This document shows, in pieces, positions 38,213 through 49,893 of a DNA stretch of 64,000 nucleotides (position 1 is the first letter of the stretch; every line of letters starts with the position of its first letter). The position numbers and the translations under genes were made by a program. The stretch spans positions 211,001-275,000 of the forward strand of contig JAPDRO010000007.1 in the NCBI GenBank assembly GCA_030247885.1, written 5' to 3'. The notes below the pieces were generated by a model. That model made no database searches and had not been told where the DNA came from. It worked only from the letters and a program-made list of their open reading frames with translations. Origin of the DNA: Taxawa tesnikishii (nom. ined.). Lineage: Eukaryota; Ascomycota; Dothideomycetes; Dothideales.

Positions 38213-38602
38213 ATGCTTTCACGTCGAGACGACAACATTGATGGGCAGCAGAGGGAGTATAGAGCTGTCATTGAGGAGAGAAGACTGGAGAGAATCGGCC
38301 AGCTGCAGGGTGTGAACAGCTTCAACATCAACCGAGAGCGAGCAGACCAGCCTTACCAGGAATCATACTGCTTTAGCTCCGATGAATGCGACGTCTCCGA
38401 TATTAATGCTGGAACACTGCCATCCCGGGAGATGGAAATGAAACAAGTCCGACAGCACGTTCCCAGCGCGGGTGGCAGGTACAGAGCCGAGTGCGCCGCC
38501 GGTGCGAGCATGGAGCATGAGAGTCCACGGTTAAGGCTGGAAGTAGCGAGACTACGTCGGTTGCGTGCCACGAGTTCCGTCGCACCGTCGCACCGTCGCT
38601 AG
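38213..38602 (+). CDS. Hypothetical protein or gene remnant
   Basis: ATG at 38213 opens 129 codons with charged, helix-prone composition (REYRAVIEERRLERIGQLQG, later ESPRLRLEVARLRRLRATSS). After the TAG at 38600-38602 the same frame continues as SQDWPSQEDNEPTSTYESTP for about 50 codons, and a second protein-like stretch (DYDLDEIESRHEMENSKARE) follows in another frame near 38750-38880. This could be one lineage-specific gene with introns I cannot place, or a decayed one. No homologue recognised. Confidence 0.3.
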   Translation: MLSRRDDNIDGQQREYRAVIEERRLERIGQLQGVNSFNINRERADQPYQESYCFSSDECDVSDINAGTLPSREMEMKQVRQHVPSAGGRYRAECAAGASMEHESPRLRLEVARLRRLRATSSVAPSHRR

Positions 38603-39650
38603 ATGAGCCAAGACTGGCCCAGCCAAGAGGACAACGAACCAACGTCGACCTACGAGAGCACACCACCCACCGCGACAAGAGACCCCAGAACGGCCACATG
38701 GGTGGCTGAGGAAGGGTCAGCCAGACCGACCCGCACACGAACTTGCGGCATCCGACTACGACCTAGATGAAATTGAAAGCCGACACGAAATGGAGAACTC
38801 GAAAGCGCGTGAAACGGTTTCCGACACGCGAAATTTGGCAAGTTCGAGACTGGGAGCTGACATCACACCCTGCAGATGACTGGGCGCTAGTAAAGATCCT
38901 GGAGTGTATCGAGCAGCGTATAGAGAACGACCAAGAGTGAAAGACGGTCAAGGATTCGGACGGCTGCCGGAGCGCTCGAAGTAGGAGTGCGGTGACCTGC
39001 GAATCCATCGGAGAGCGCAAATTTCCGCGGAGTGATCCCACAGAGTTGTTGGGGAAAAAGATCAGGGCATGTCATGGTTGCCTGTGCAGGGGCAAGGTCT
39101 GTTTCCGGAGACTTCACGTCAAATCACCTTAGAGATGGATCTTGTTGGAACTTCCACATGCGTTCATCCATGGAGAGAACGAGCAGGATCGCCACGTCAG
39201 GCAACACCTAAAGTCTCATCCGAGCAGAAGAGGAAAGTTTGGGGCAAAAGGTCCAAGATGCTTGGAATGCAGAACAAAGCCCGGTACGCCCTCCATGTAG
39301 CAGCACTGCAATGGACATTCATCACCTTGTTGCCAATGATGCCTCGCGATCGAACGGCGCGAAGATTGGGTGCAGGTGTCTTTGTTCAGGCACACGGCCC
39401 GTCACCATGTCTCTAGCGCTTCTTTGTCCTCTCAATCGGGTCGTCGGTGCGACTGGTTTCACATCGTCAGGCCCTGACAACAGACAAGCGCCGTTCTTTG
39501 TCCCACCAGGAAGCCGTTATAGTCGTACTTTCGCCCCGGCCGACCCGGAAAGAGACTTGTCGTCTGCACCGCAAACCAAAAGCCACGGGTCCGGCAACTC
39601 GTATTCCCGCAGCGCAAACGCAAACCCGAGAAGAAAACGCAGCAACCAGC
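38603..39650. other. Spacer before secreted-protein gene
   Basis: May include the tail of the hypothetical gene (to about 38890). Nothing else recognised; the secreted-protein promoter lies at its right end. Confidence 0.35.
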
Positions 39651-40040
39651 ATGCATCTCACAGCCGTCGCATCTTCCGTCCTTCTGTGCGCCGTCGCCGC
39701 CGCGACTCCGCTGAACGATCCCTGGCCCATCACCCAAGCCAACGTGAACGATCTGACCATGTGCGCCAACAAGAGCCCCATCATCCCGCAGATCGTAAAC
39801 GACCTCTGCGCGTCCGAGGGCTTCCTGATCCCCAGCGAACACGCCGCGAACGGCTGGACCGATCCGGCGAACAAGTACCACATCACCATCCAGGACGATG
39901 GCTGCAAGGGACAGTGGGTCCCGCAGCACTGGTGCAAAATCCAGTTCTGGCAGGCTTGCGCCATGGGCGATTGGGATGGGAGTGGGGAGTGGTTGTTTGG
40001 GGACAACGACTGTCAGAGGTTCACGATTCGAAAGCTGTAG
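39651..40040 (+). CDS. Small secreted Cys- and Trp-rich protein (effector candidate)
   Basis: 129 residues, single exon. A clear signal peptide (MHLTAVASSVLLCAVAAATP) is followed by a mature chain of about 110 residues with six Cys (in TMCANK, DLCASE, DGCKGQ, HWCKIQ, QACAMG and NDCQRF) and seven Trp. Even Cys number, small size and export fit the broad class of fungal small secreted proteins, many of which act at host or microbial interfaces. No known family recognised, and no toxin similarity seen. The ATG is the first in frame with the signal peptide. Confidence 0.7.
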   Translation: MHLTAVASSVLLCAVAAATPLNDPWPITQANVNDLTMCANKSPIIPQIVNDLCASEGFLIPSEHAANGWTDPANKYHITIQDDGCKGQWVPQHWCKIQFWQACAMGDWDGSGEWLFGDNDCQRFTIRKL

Positions 40041-40263
40041 CTTTTTTGAACGGTGGGGGCAGTGGAGATGAGAGAAGAACACCAGAACAGCAAGCTGTAG
40101 GGACTGCGATGGGCATGCGAGATTCGCGCGAATCATCATGATAGAGGTAGACTGTCTGCGTCCTAGGTTATAGAATCGTGTACGGCTATAGCAGGGGGCT
40201 GGCGCTCTACTCCCCGTTACTACGAAGTCGACCGTGCTAGGTAGAGGTTAGAAGAAGGCAGGT

Positions 40264-40749
40264 TCATCCATACGGAACAAAACCTATTCGACTTCGACGA
40301 ACTGCAGCGACTTTGAAGCCATTCGCCGCCTTTCTCGTATATTTGTAACGGCCAGAGCGGCCGTGGCATTTCTCAGGACCTATAGGCGCAAGGTAGGTAG
40401 TGGTTTGGGTGTGGCGCAGAAACGGCCCGGAGATGGAAGTGTTAGAACGGACACCATCGCGGCATAGTACCCAATGCTCCGTGTCGCAGAACTCCTCGCG
40501 GGTTATGCCATTCAATGTTGATGGGTTTGTGAACGTTACTCGTGCATTGTTGCCGTGCCTATGTCAGCCCTTGATCGCGATGTGCCGTGCTCCGGGACGC
40601 TTGTGATGCATGGATGAAGGCCAGACATTTACCCCAGAATTTGGAGGAGGCAAGGTTGGGCTTGTCTCACGCATGAAAGTAGTAGGAGCAGCAAACGTGT
40701 AATGGGAGGACAAGGCGAGGACAGCGAAGGAGAGATTGAGGAACCGCAT
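40264..40749 (-). CDS. Second small secreted-protein candidate, splice uncertain
   Basis: ATG at 40749 opens a good signal peptide (MRFLNLSFAVLALSSHYTFA) followed by APTTFMRETSPTLPPPNSG. The frame meets TGA at 40566-40564. Downstream in the same frame, 40563-40264 reads a basic, Cys-containing stretch (EEFCDTEHWVLCRDG, GPEKCHGRSGRYKYTRKAANG). A gtaaat donor near 40627 and a gctgac-atag acceptor exist, but that 74-bp intron does not keep frame. So either another acceptor is used or these are unrelated. It converges on the secreted protein at 39651-40040. No family recognised. Confidence 0.4.
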
Positions 40750-41126
40750 GTTGGAGACTTTGGTTCTCATCGGTAGGTCAGACAAGAAGAAAAGAGGAGA
40801 ATGGGAATGAGAGCTCGTTACATGAGGTTCTCCCAGTCTGAAAAGTCTGTTGCAGCTATCAGATTTCAGGAACCGTAGCCCTGAGTCGTTGCCTGAAAAC
40901 CTCACCAGATTTATGGCTTCCCCTCGCGCTTTCTCTGGGCGTCTTACCACAGCGATCGTGTGAAAGACATCCCATCCATCAAATATTTCCTCCCCAGAAG
41001 AATGAGGTTGGGAGGGAACCCGAACGTCTGCGACCAAGGCGCAAGCCGGCCGGTACGAGTCGTCATATGGTCGGCATGGTTGCCAAAATGGTCCTTGCAA
41101 ATACATTATCCTATACAATATCCTCA
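40750..41126. other. Spacer, nothing seen
   Basis: Promoter of the minus-strand secreted candidate and 3' flank of the LRR gene. Confidence 0.4.
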
Positions 41127-42754
41127 TCACTCCCCGTCCACGCGGGTGCGCATCCCATCGAGTTCGTATCCGGTGTTGCAGCGCTGCTCGGCCACGGTTT
41201 CCGCGCACCTCCACGAGCAAGCATGGCGCAGGAAGGGCAGGAAGCTCATGTTGCCCGCGCTGTCCCCACAGTGCCAGTATTCCATCCATTCTGCTCGCCT
41301 GATAACGTACTCAGTCCCACAGACCGTACAGCGCGGCATCTCCCTATCCTCCTCTTTGCTCTTGAGAACGTCTTGCAATGTTGCGACGACCGGAGGGGGC
41401 GCGTCGTCCGGGAGGAGCTGGGGCAGCTGCGTGATGTAGGGCGACCGCCTACACATGCGCAGTGAGAGCTCGAAGAGGGATGGGGCGGCAGAGGTGGGTT
41501 GAGGCGGTGAAGCGGGTGCGGGAAGTATGGGCTCGAAATTGGGTTCGAATTGCGACGGTCCTTGTCTGTTGTAGGAACGCAAGGAGCGAGCAGGCACCCC
41601 GTCGCTGTCGAAGTACCGGATGGCAGACGAAGCGCCATAGATCGGTATGATGCGAGGAATCTGCTCGTCTCCGCTGCCATCACTGTCTGGCACCTGCCGC
41701 TGACGGCATGCTAAGACACGATCCTTCATCAGCTTTTGAACGCTCGAGGGTTTCCGGGGTGTCGAGGTCTCGGAGCACCAAGACCACAGGGGATTGGGTG
41801 ACGTCGTCAGCCGAACGACGCAGTACCTCGAGATGAGGTCCAGCAGGTCCCAAGGGAGCCATTGTATTTGATTCCCGGCGACGTTCAGCTCTTGCAGCTT
41901 GCGCAACTTGCCCACCGATGGTGGGAGTTCCGTAAGTATGTTGTTCCTCAGCGACAGGCATGTGATGTTCTCCAGCTTCCACAACTCTTCCGGCAGCGAC
42001 GCGAGATCGTTCTTGTAGAGGAAAACCTTGAGCTCCGGGGTGAAGGGCATAAACTCGATCGAGCAATCGCTGTTTTCGGGCGGGACTCGGATGAGCTGGT
42101 GCAGTGGACGGATCACATCTTTGGGTAAGGTTCTGAGGCACATGTCACTACAGAAGCTGTCAGCTGTCTGCGCGTGCGCGCGAGGTACGGCAGAACGGGG
42201 AAAACGTCTTACGAAAGGTCAATCGACTCATTGCCAGATTCGACGCAGTCCATTACGATGCGCGCAGCCAGATCTTCCGCGGGCATGGATGGCGTCAGAG
42301 ACGCCGAGCCTTCTTTCATCTCGTCGTCTTCGTCCACTCTCTCTGGCAGTGACGGCTCGCGAAAGGACAGGTTCCTCATGTGCCGGCCGCTCTGCTCCAT
42401 GACACTGTCGTCGCTCCGCACCCTTTCGTCGGTGCTGTCGCTGCCCATCCACACGCCGCTGTCAGCCTTGCGGCCTCCTTTACCCTTGCTGTTCTCGCGT
42501 CGCAGTTGGGCAGCACGGTCTCCATGCGCCCACCACGGACCACGGTAATGGCGCTTTCTCCGATAACCGGTCTGCTCGTCCTCGCCGGACGCGTCTTCGG
42601 AGAAGATGGGGTCGCTCGACAGGCTGTCTTCGTAGTCGGACAACTGTCGCTTGCGCGCGTGCCTCGGGGTGAGGGCGAAACTGGTGGGCGGCAGCGGTGG
42701 GGAGCTTGGGATGTCGTCGGCCGGCATTGGCGGCGGTGAGGATGGGATAGCCAT
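41127..42754 (-). CDS. Leucine-rich repeat protein with C-terminal Cys motif
   Basis: Exon 1 is 42754-42213 and exon 2 42147-41127, separated by a 65-bp intron (gtaaga...tgtag), giving 520 residues. The N-terminal third is disordered and acidic. Short LRRs follow at about 205-270 (LKVFLYKNDLASLPEELWKL, ITCLSLRNNILTELPPSVGKL, LQELNVAGNQIQWLPWDLL). After a Pro-rich linker comes a conserved-looking Cys module (CTVCGTEYVIRRAEWMEYWHC, then FLRHACSWRC) that may bind zinc. LRRs bind proteins; this combination is known from uncharacterised fungal proteins. I cannot assign a pathway. Confidence 0.8.
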
Positions 42755-43834
42755 TAGCGGAAATGATGCTGCTCACATAAGAGGAGAGGAGAGGAAAAAG
42801 GAAGGGCGAAGAGAGAACGGAGACGCGTAAAGAAGGAAAAGAAAGCTGGAGGAGCCGGAGGCTGGACGAGACGAGAGGTGGAGCGGAGCAGAGTAGACGC
42901 GAAGCAGGAAGTCGCGTTTCAGACGGAAAGTCTAGTCTTGGCACACGTCGGCCCGCAGCATCGACGCCTGCCCGCATCGACGCCCGTCGCCTGCCCGACA
43001 GCGACAGCAACACCAATACATACACCAACACACCGACTCACCAACACCTCTTCCGGACGCGGACGTGGACGCCCTCTTTCGTCGACAGCTGCTCGCCGGG
43101 AGAAGACACACGACCCATGATGGACGCGGTCGCGGGTCGATGGACTGATGGAGTCCCCACGCGCAGCGACACACATTCGACAGGGATTTCATTTCCATGG
43201 TCGTGCTCCTCAATGCGCACCTGCACCTACACCTGCACCTGCACCCTTAGCAATGCTGCAGCACGACACATCCGGCATGCAATCCCGTGTCATGGAGATG
43301 GAACGCACTGCACTGAACCCCTGCACCACCAAATGTCTGTTTGCTCGTAGCTCATGTGACTACCGTGCTGCGTGCTTATCAATAGCGCTGCCGCTGCCGG
43401 AGCAATCCGCCCCCGTCCCATGACCCCCAGTGACAGTCGCGACCGGAGATATGTGTCAGCCTGTCCGCCTCTCCGGTCGAACCTCATAAGACCGAAGCTC
43501 ACAACAAACCACGCCGTTGCACAGCAGCAGCAGTAGCAGCAACAGCAGCAGCAGCAGCCGAACAGTATCAGGCCTGACGCGTCGGCTTAGCTCAGGATGT
43601 GGACCCTGTGGCTGCTTCCACATTGATCAAAGTGAAGGAAGCCACGAGTGGGCGAAGAAGAGGTAGGTGAAGGAGCAGGCGTCGACGACGGGCATATAAG
43701 TTGTCGCAGACGCCCTCTCCAACCGTCTTGCCGCTCGCACTTGCTCAATTCCTTCCCGCCAACATATACTCTCCCAGCACGGTACCCGCACTTCAATTCA
43801 TCTGCTTCTCCCCGTTTCACATTGTGCCAGCACC
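42755..43834. other. Divergent spacer between LRR and SDR genes
   Basis: 1.1 kb with purine-rich 42770-42900, a CACCTG repeat at 43217-43245 and a CAG/CAA repeat at 43521-43559. The SDR promoter has TATAAG near 43694. No gene seen. Confidence 0.45.
43521..43559. repeat. Imperfect CAG/CAA trinucleotide repeat
   Basis: CAGCAGCAGCAGTAGCAGC followed by AACAGCAGCAGCAGCAGC; not in a coding frame I accept. Confidence 0.7.
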
Positions 43835-44714
43835 ATGTCCCCCACCATCTACCTCGTCACCGGCGCCAACCGCGGTCTGGGCAGGGGCCTCACCGCCGCT
43901 CTTCTCCAGCGTCCCAACACCGCCGTCATCGCCGCCGTCCGCGACCCCACCCACACCTCCGCCACCTCCCTCGATTCCCTCCCCGCGGCATCCGGCAGCA
44001 AAGCCATCGTCATCAAGATCGACTCCGCCTCCGAGACCGACCCCTCCACCGCGATGGCGGAGCTCCAGTCCGCCCACTCCATCTCCCACCTCGACGTCGT
44101 CATCGCCAACGCCGGCATCAGCAGCTACTACGGCCCCCTCGTGTCCACGCCGGTGGCCGAGTTCGTGGACCACTGGAGGGTCAACACCCTGGGCCCCGTG
44201 CTGCTGTTCCAGGCCGCGTGGCCGTTGCTGGAGAAGAGCGCGGCGCCACAGTTCGTCGTCGTCAGCACGGGCGTGGCGAGCATCGGCGACATGGCCAGCC
44301 TGCCTCCCATCCCGGCTTCGGCGTACGCGTCCAGCAAGGCCGCGGTGAACTGGTTAACGAGAAAGATGCATTTCGAGCACGAGAGGCTGGTCGCTTTTCC
44401 CATCAGTCCCGGGTGAGTGTTCCGACCCTGGCCTCGTTGATCCGTGAAACGGCGGTTGATGGCCGCGTGCTGACGTTCGCCGCTCCCAGTTGGGTGCAGA
44501 CGGATATGGGCAACACTGGAGCGCAGGCGGTGGGCATGCCGGAGGCTCCCGTCACGCTCGAGCAGAGTGTCTCGGGCATGCTGGACAAGGCACGTTCCAA
44601 CGCAGAAGGCCGGGAAGGGAGGCGCAGCTGACACAAGCCCAGATTGACAACGCCACGAGGGAGTCCACGTCGGGCACTTTCCAGTCTTTCGACGAGACGA
44701 AGTTCTCTTGGTGA
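43835..44714 (+). CDS. Short-chain dehydrogenase, norsolorinate-ketoreductase-like
   Basis: 249 residues from exons 43835-44412, 44490-44589 and 44643-44714. Intron 1 is gtgagt...cccag; intron 2 (44590-44642) begins GC (AAG|gcacgt) with a gctgac branch and cccag, a GC-AG intron. The Rossmann loop is TGANRGLGRGL, then NAGI and the catalytic Y-x3-K in AYASSKAAV. The tail GTFQSFDETKFSW is typical of this subgroup. The nearest family I recognise includes ketoreductases of polyketide pathways, but no polyketide synthase or other cluster gene is nearby, so a general NADPH-dependent carbonyl reductase is equally likely. Confidence 0.88.
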
Positions 44715-45473
44715 TCCGGCGTGGTGATGGACCAAGTTCACGTCTGCTATGGTGACTCGAACTGGAAGCGTTCTCGCAGTCGTGAAATGGCAAAAGACAC
44801 TTTCCGAAAATTTTCCCGCCCACCAGATATCTTTTTGTATAGTGTGCTGCACAGATCCGCTTGAACCAGCTCAACGAGGGCGTGCTGAATCGATCCGGCC
44901 TCGTAACGTTGACACAGTGTCGCAAGCAGTATCGTGCTCCAATGAATTCACCAACGGCATATTCCTATTGTATCATGTCTGCAGCTGGATGCGAACCGTG
45001 TCGGGCGGTACGGAGTACGTTACAAAGTGTGCACAGAGAGATCGAGCAAGATCGGAAAATGAGGCAGCCATGCGACCGAGCGCACGATTTAGCACAACGC
45101 ACGAAGATCGACATGGTGGCGACGGAAAGAAACGAACAGGCACCGCGTTGAGGCGGCTCGAGGACGGGTTGGAAAGCGACCAGAGAGACAATCGGGGAGC
45201 AATGCGTGCGATGACGACGAACACGATTGCTGAGATGTGCGGGGCTTGAGTTCCGTTGTGGAACGGTGAGCGGACGTGCGGTTTCCCTTCTCGACGGCGA
45301 GCACTGCCGAAGGAAAACTCTCGTTTCACCAACGACTGGCAAAGCATCGACGGATCCTTCGGTGCTTGTGCAAAAACCGTGGGAGATATGCCGGGTCGGA
45401 CCCATAAGCGCGAGGCGGGCTCGTGATGAAAAGTGCCCTGTGTTTGTGCACCGAACTGCTGTTCCTGTCGCCA
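44715..45473. other. Convergent spacer, nothing seen
   Basis: 3' flanks of the SDR gene and the SANT/polyQ gene. Short frames only. Confidence 0.4.
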
Positions 45474-45475
45474 TC

Positions 45476-45517
<42 letters not shown>

Positions 45518-48500
45518 GTTGCTTCTTGTTCAACTTCCTTCTCTGGCTTCTGCTCAGCTTGGCACGGCAGGACGACTCCACCACAGTGCCAGAGCTTGGT
45601 GTCGCAGCTGCTTGTGCGCCGCTAAACGCCCTCGTCAGAGGCTGCTGACTCATACCGTGGTGCGCGTGTTTCATGCATTCATGTGCCTCCCATGGGGCCT
45701 CGACCAGACGGGCTTGTCCATCGCGCCCGCGCTTCGGCTGGCCGTTCATCCTGTGCTCTGCAAAAATTGTCGCACGGCTGTATCCTCCCCGGAATCTGGT
45801 CATGTCCGGGTTTACATCCGGGGCTGAGGTGATTGGGGTACTGTTGATCGGCACCTAACTGTCGAAAGTTACCATCTATGGGTAGTTGTGCGGCTGGAGG
45901 AGGTCCACACGGCATCCAGCTTGGATAGGATGAACCCCAATGCCCTCGGGAGAAATCAACGTTATCGAGATGTTGGGCAAGCCCACCGGCTCGAGCGAAA
46001 AAGGCCGGATTTCCGAAGGCGTGAGGAAGCGGACCCTCCGACGGTATGGCGCGAAGGCCAGGTGGGGGCGCAGTCACAGATGGTAGTAGTCCAACACCGG
46101 CGTAGTAAGGATTCAAAGGGAACTGTTGGGAACGCATGGCTGCGAGGAATGATTGCACATCTTCCATGTTGCGTCGAAGCTGTGCCAGTTCATGGCGTTC
46201 GGAGTGTAGCAGATGGTGATTTACAAGATCGGATGGCACACCATGGGTGGCAGGTTGTTGTGACCATGCAGCTGACTGGAGAATGTCTTGAGCGTCCGCC
46301 CATTCGAACTCTATGGTTGACGATGGTTGTTCAGCTCTCGAATCAGCGCAGCGATGGTGATCGTCGTCCACTCGAGGGGTTGTGCAATCCCCGTTGCATG
46401 AGCTCGAGCTTTGCCAGGCTTCGAGCCTAGATGGTGTACTCCAGTAACGTCTACAGGGGCAGCAGGTGCGTCGGACGTGACTGTAAGTTGCCCAGAGTTA
46501 TCGGCACCGAAAGTGGAACGAAGATGATTGGCTTTGGCCTTTCGAAAGGGCTTTCCCACCTCCACGATATGGGTTCGGACTGCACCCAGTTGCGAAACGT
46601 CAGGATCTACCCCAGACATGTGAGTTGCTGAGGATGAGCGGCATTCCGAGGTTAACTCGCTAGATGCTAGGTATTGTTCAGGACCCTCGAAAGAGCCTTG
46701 TTCAATATCTCCCGAGTTCTCTGCCCTAGAAAGGCTCTTGCTGCTACTGGACAAGCTGTGATTACCGCGACTGGATGATGCAAGTTCGCCCGCTTTCTCT
46801 CTCGAAGGCTGGTGGTAGGACGGGATTGGGGCCATGAGGGCAGAGGCAGAGCGCTGTTCGGCGGAAACATCATTCGGGAAAGAACACTCAGCACCTTCAA
46901 CCGTCTTATGTCCTTTCGACTGGACGGGTGGGTCGTGTTCCTCAGTGCTCCTCTCGTCCGGAGCAACGATGCGTCGCCGCTTTGTGCCGTGTCCGTTCGG
47001 CGAATGTGAGAGCTTGTTGGTGACATCGAAAGGCATCGAGAAGCCGCCATGGTCATCATCGCTCATCACGTTCTTTTGTCGTCCTTGGAATCCACTTGGA
47101 TCAACCTGTTTGCCTCTGTTCCTTCGCCGGAGCCTGCTGACCCTGCTGACTTCGTCGGCGACCCTGTAGGCTTGGGCCTTGACAGCTTTTTCCGTTCTGT
47201 TTGGGAAGTACTTCTCATGTATGGCAGGGTGTTCCAAGCCGTTGGCGAGTAACGATATCAGTAGGCCTTTGTCTGCAGTCGTCCATGGCCTTCCGGCTCC
47301 GGCGCTAGACGTTGTCGTTTCCGCTCGCCGAGTGGACCTGATCTCTACATGTGGCCGATGAGCAGGAACATCCTCTGGGCCGAGGGGCGTACACTCGCGC
47401 TGCTCTTCTATAACATGATCTTCGTCATACCGCTCCACAGGCGGTGAGCTGGATCCAGAAGCCACTTCAGGGCTTTCCATCACGTTCCCCAGCAGTCTAA
47501 GGTCACTCTGGTCGTGTCGATCTGGGCTATCCTGTGGTAGCCCATCCTGGTGAGTCCTTGCCGTGGCCAGACTATCTTCGAGCTCATTTGGAGCCGAAGC
47601 ATCAAAGGTGTTTGATTCGAATGTTACGGACTGATCCTTGCCGGTTGGATGGAGGCTGGAGTGGTGACAGTCGCCCGAATCGACGAACTCAGGCCCACGG
47701 AAACCAGATTCTTGGTGCTCGTTAGCGGCCACTTCGAGGACAGCCGGACAGCTGGCCGGTGTTTTCACTGGTATGGCAAGAGCCGATGTCACGGCAGCAG
47801 AGGTTGGAGGAGAGTTGTCGCTGCGGCATAGATGCAACGAAGGTGGCGCCTTGGCCGACGCGCACCCGGAATCGGAATGGCTGAGGTCGACTTCTTCGAC
47901 GAGTCCAATGCCGGGAACTGCAACCCATTTTCTCGTTGGGAAAACATCGCATCGTTCCTCTAGCTTACCAATTGCGTCACCTTTGCCGGTCTCACCGTCC
48001 CGACTTGGTTCTTGTACGGTGCCTTGGCTCGGGTGAATTGGTATTTGAGTTTGAGACGACCCTGTTGACGGCCCCGCTAGGTTGGTCCCCCTGTGCTTGA
48101 CTCCAGTTCCGGTGATGGAGCACACGGTCTGTCCAAAGCCTCTGGCCTTTCGCCCATTCGGTTCCGTGCGCCCGGCGAGGGCGGTGGTGAGACCGGCTTT
48201 TCAGGGATGAATTTCCCTTCGTGTTGAGGCTCGTCGAGGAAAGGACCCGATACCATGCGACTGCCGTCAAGCTTTCGTATGTCTGGACATACGAATATGC
48301 GCTTCTGTTGGCTTTTCAAGAAGGCAAGTGCGGGGTCAGTATCACGGTGTGAGGACTGGCTAGAAGATGAACCAGACGTCTTTGTTTTGGCTTGATGAAA
48401 GGATCCGGGCCGCTTAGGGTCGCGCCACGATTCACCAGCGTGATGATTTGATCGGTGTTGCGCTGGGACTCTTGAGGTTTCGTGCTTGGTCGGACGGATC

Positions 48501-49893
48501 GGTGAAGCGTTCAGGGCTTCCCCATACAATGCAGCTCGGCCGTTGCTCTGCTCGTGGTTCCTTTTCTTCGGGGCTTCGAGTAGCTGTTCACGTTGCTGGA
48601 TTCGCTGCTCTAGTCGCTGTGTTCGCCGTTGAAGTCGCTCCTCGTGGCGCTTGATGGCTCTCCTCAAGTTTCTAATCTCCCCGCGCTGTTCCTCGATGAT
48701 TCGTCCCTTGTTGGTATTCTCGACGCCGTCTCGGTCGAAATCCAGGTTGAACTCCAGCTCGTCGATTTTGCGTTCCGAAAACTCGGCTCCAGGTTCGGAT
48801 TTCAACTTCGGCACAAGAGGGTGGCATCTGCGGTCTGAGGGTTAGGCTATTGACGTGGCTCGGCAGGCACGATACTTACAATCGTGTGACGATATCGGCA
48901 TCTGGCGCAGCTTTCGAAATCGGTGAGGGACAATCCGGCAGATCCTTACCCTCACACCACTGCGGTCGGGTTTGAGGGCTCAAACCAAGCTCAGGCGAAG
49001 GCTGCGTTGGCGCCGTTGGTGGCGTCGGCTCGGGATGCCATCCCGGGCTGGACCCCAGCTCGGGAGATGGTTGTGTCCGAGGACCTGCACAACTGGATCT
49101 GGGCGTGCACCCAAGCTCTGGTGAGGGCAGGGCTCGCAATGCTGGAGAACTCACAGCCGGGTTGGAGGTAGGATCAGACCGGTATCCTGAGTGATAGCCC
49201 GAGTCCTGAGTGCCAGAAGGTGGACCATCTGCGGAAATACAGTTGATGGGCGTAAAGCCAGCTCCGGTCCGGGCAGCGTTGGATTTGCGCAGTGACGCCG
49301 GCGATTTGGGGCGAGATTGCTCGTCCACCGAACGGCTAGAGCTGTGCCTGGTGAGTAGGTGCTCCCGATTGTTGTAGGTAGACGCCAGCTTTTTGCCCTT
49401 CGAGCGATACAGGTAAGGCGTGATCTCCTCCCACAGGTCACCCAACTCACGGCGGTGGGAATGGATGAAGCATTCTACTTCGGAAGACTGTCTTTCACTA
49501 GGCGGCCAAAGGGCGTAGCGAACGTGTGTCGGCAGCTCAATTGTTTGCATTGCTTTCTTCTCGTCCTCGGTCATCCATTCGAAGTCATTTTTGAAGATGA
49601 CACGATCATGTAGGACGCCGTGCGGATACCAGATTGTCATACGGCGCAGGGTGTGCTAGAGCAGTGTTACAGATGGGAATGAGACATGGGGGAGGGGTAG
49701 AAGTTACAGGCTCGTATTGAGGATCATGCAGATCCAGAGCATCACAGCCCACATGATATCCATCGGCATCTAGTGACTCGCCGTCATCCACTGACCGTAG
49801 TGCCGGGCTATACAGGGCAGCCTCGTCCTGTATAAGATTGTTCTTGCGGAGAATGCGAATCAGCTCATCGCCTCTAAGCGCGAGTGAGGACAT
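45474..49893 (-). CDS. Large SANT/Myb-like nuclear protein with polyQ tail
   Basis: Exons on the minus strand: 49893-49708, 49655-48880, 48827-45873 and 45823-45474; introns of 52, 52 and 49 bp (gtaact...tctag, gtaagt...cgcag, gtaact...ctcag). Two frame breaks, at C5 48087-48091 and G4 46376-46379, each need one extra base; the whole then reads 1422 residues. A folded-looking N-terminal block (ELIRILRKNNLI; MTIWYPHGVLHDRVIFKNDFEWM) precedes a coiled coil (about 355-395, RAIKRHEERLQRRTQRLEQRI). A SANT/Myb-like domain lies near residues 832-885 (GRPWTTADKGLLISLLANGL, FPNRTEKAVKAQAYRV). Long disordered stretches and a terminal run of 13 Gln end the chain. SPELG-type motifs repeat several times in exon 2. 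Probably DNA- or chromatin-associated; family not recognised. Confidence 0.72.
45477..45515. repeat. (CTG)13 repeat encoding polyglutamine
   Basis: Thirteen perfect CTG units, read as CAG on the coding minus strand, placing 13 Gln just before the stop codon of the SANT-like protein. Confidence 0.95.

Noticed and set aside
43835-44714. Part of a polyketide toxin gene cluster
   Set aside because: The SDR resembles polyketide-pathway ketoreductases, but no polyketide synthase, P450 or cluster regulator lies beside it.
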